DNA of 5,119 nt. Source: DAOTUL01 sp034437435. GTDB lineage: Bacteria > Chloroflexota > Anaerolineae > Aggregatilineales > Phototrophicaceae. Both the position numbers and the translations under genes were made by a program. The notes under the pieces are model-generated. The model did not search any database, had not been told where the DNA came from, and saw only the letters and a program-made list of their open reading frames with translations. The stretch covers positions 1 to 5,119 of the forward strand of contig CAYQJO010000296.1 in assembly GCA_964417785.1 (NCBI GenBank), given 5' to 3'. Each line of letters begins with the position of its first letter. Within the stretch, counting starts at the first letter, position 1. This document shows positions 4,880-5,119 of this stretch, piece by piece.

Positions 4880-5119
4880 TATTGGTGCGTTGGCAGCAAA
4901 GGATATTCGCAATCTCCAACGCAAGTATCCGGCGGTTTCTGCTGAGGTTCGTAAGCTGATCTTCCGATTAGAGGCCGACGAACGTCCCGGCGACAAAGTG
5001 CCTGGTGTAGGCTACGATGTCTACAAGGTGCGATTGCCAAATCCATCGGCACAGCGCGGCAAGAGCGGTGGATTTCGCGTCATTTACTATGTGCGGCTGG
5101 CCGACTATATCGTCCTGGT
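4863..5119 (+). CDS. RelE/ParE-superfamily toxin, 3' end cut by window
   Basis: An open frame from the ATG at 4863 runs off the right edge with 85 complete codons visible. It begins MPTQVNIGALAAKDIRN and continues with a helical stretch (LQRKYPAVSAEVRKLIFRLE), then GYDVYKVRLPNP, and the strand pair GKSGGFRVIYYVR. The GxSGGFRVIYY block with upstream K-V-R is typical of RelE/HigB-type toxins of about 95-115 residues, so only a short tail is probably missing. Such toxins cleave mRNA on the ribosome and stop translation; the ParE branch inhibits gyrase instead, and the C-terminal residues needed to judge are outside the window. The frame is closed by a TAG at 4842-4844, so 4863 is the first ATG. 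There is no good Shine-Dalgarno site, which fits coupling to the antitoxin. GC of this stretch is about 54% by hand count, somewhat below the upstream genes, which is compatible with a mobile module. Confidence 0.82.
   Translation, partial: MPTQVNIGALAAKDIRNLQRKYPAVSAEVRKLIFRLEADERPGDKVPGVGYDVYKVRLPNPSAQRGKSGGFRVIYYVRLADYIVL

Overview
The window is a compact stretch of bacterial chromosome, GC-rich (roughly 55-60% by eye) and almost entirely coding. It carries eight genes: seven on the + strand and one on the - strand. The first gene is cut by the left edge and the last by the right edge. No gene-free stretch exceeds about 100 bases, and I see no RNA genes, CRISPR array or insertion sequence. 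Gene style (Shine-Dalgarno sites, short overlaps) is bacterial. The gene set, and the resemblance from memory of the phosphatase and sulfotransferase to short conserved proteins of Chloroflexota, make that phylum my best guess. This is an inference and not something the sequence proves.

Layout. (1) 1-1332: a C1B papain-fold aminopeptidase (aminopeptidase C / bleomycin hydrolase), nearly full length. (2) 1406-3055: three overlapping genes in one apparent operon, encoding a YfcE/MJ0936-type metallophosphoesterase, a Cys-based dual-specificity phosphatase resembling PTPMT1, and a short PAPS-type sulfotransferase. A possible promoter lies just upstream (1344-1371). (3) 3018-3431, - strand: a MaoC/PhaJ-type (R)-enoyl-CoA hydratase. 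Its 3' end overlaps the sulfotransferase tail to tail by 38 bases. (4) 3527-4549: a CobW/COG0523 G3E GTPase, transcribed divergently from the hydratase across a 95-base spacer rich in GACA/TGTC words. (5) 4607 to the right edge: a type II toxin-antitoxin pair, a ribbon-helix-helix-like antitoxin followed by a RelE-like toxin that overlaps it by 17 bases and runs off the window.

How the genes may work together. The strongest candidate for an undescribed unit is the phosphoesterase-phosphatase-sulfotransferase cassette, where two phosphatases of unrelated fold are translationally coupled to a putative sulfotransferase. A shared role in modifying a lipid head group, small metabolite or nucleotide by-product is conceivable but not shown. 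The hydratase is a fatty-acyl-CoA enzyme and the GTPase a metal-insertion type protein, and no functional link between them is visible beyond the shared promoter region. The toxin-antitoxin pair looks like an independent accessory module.
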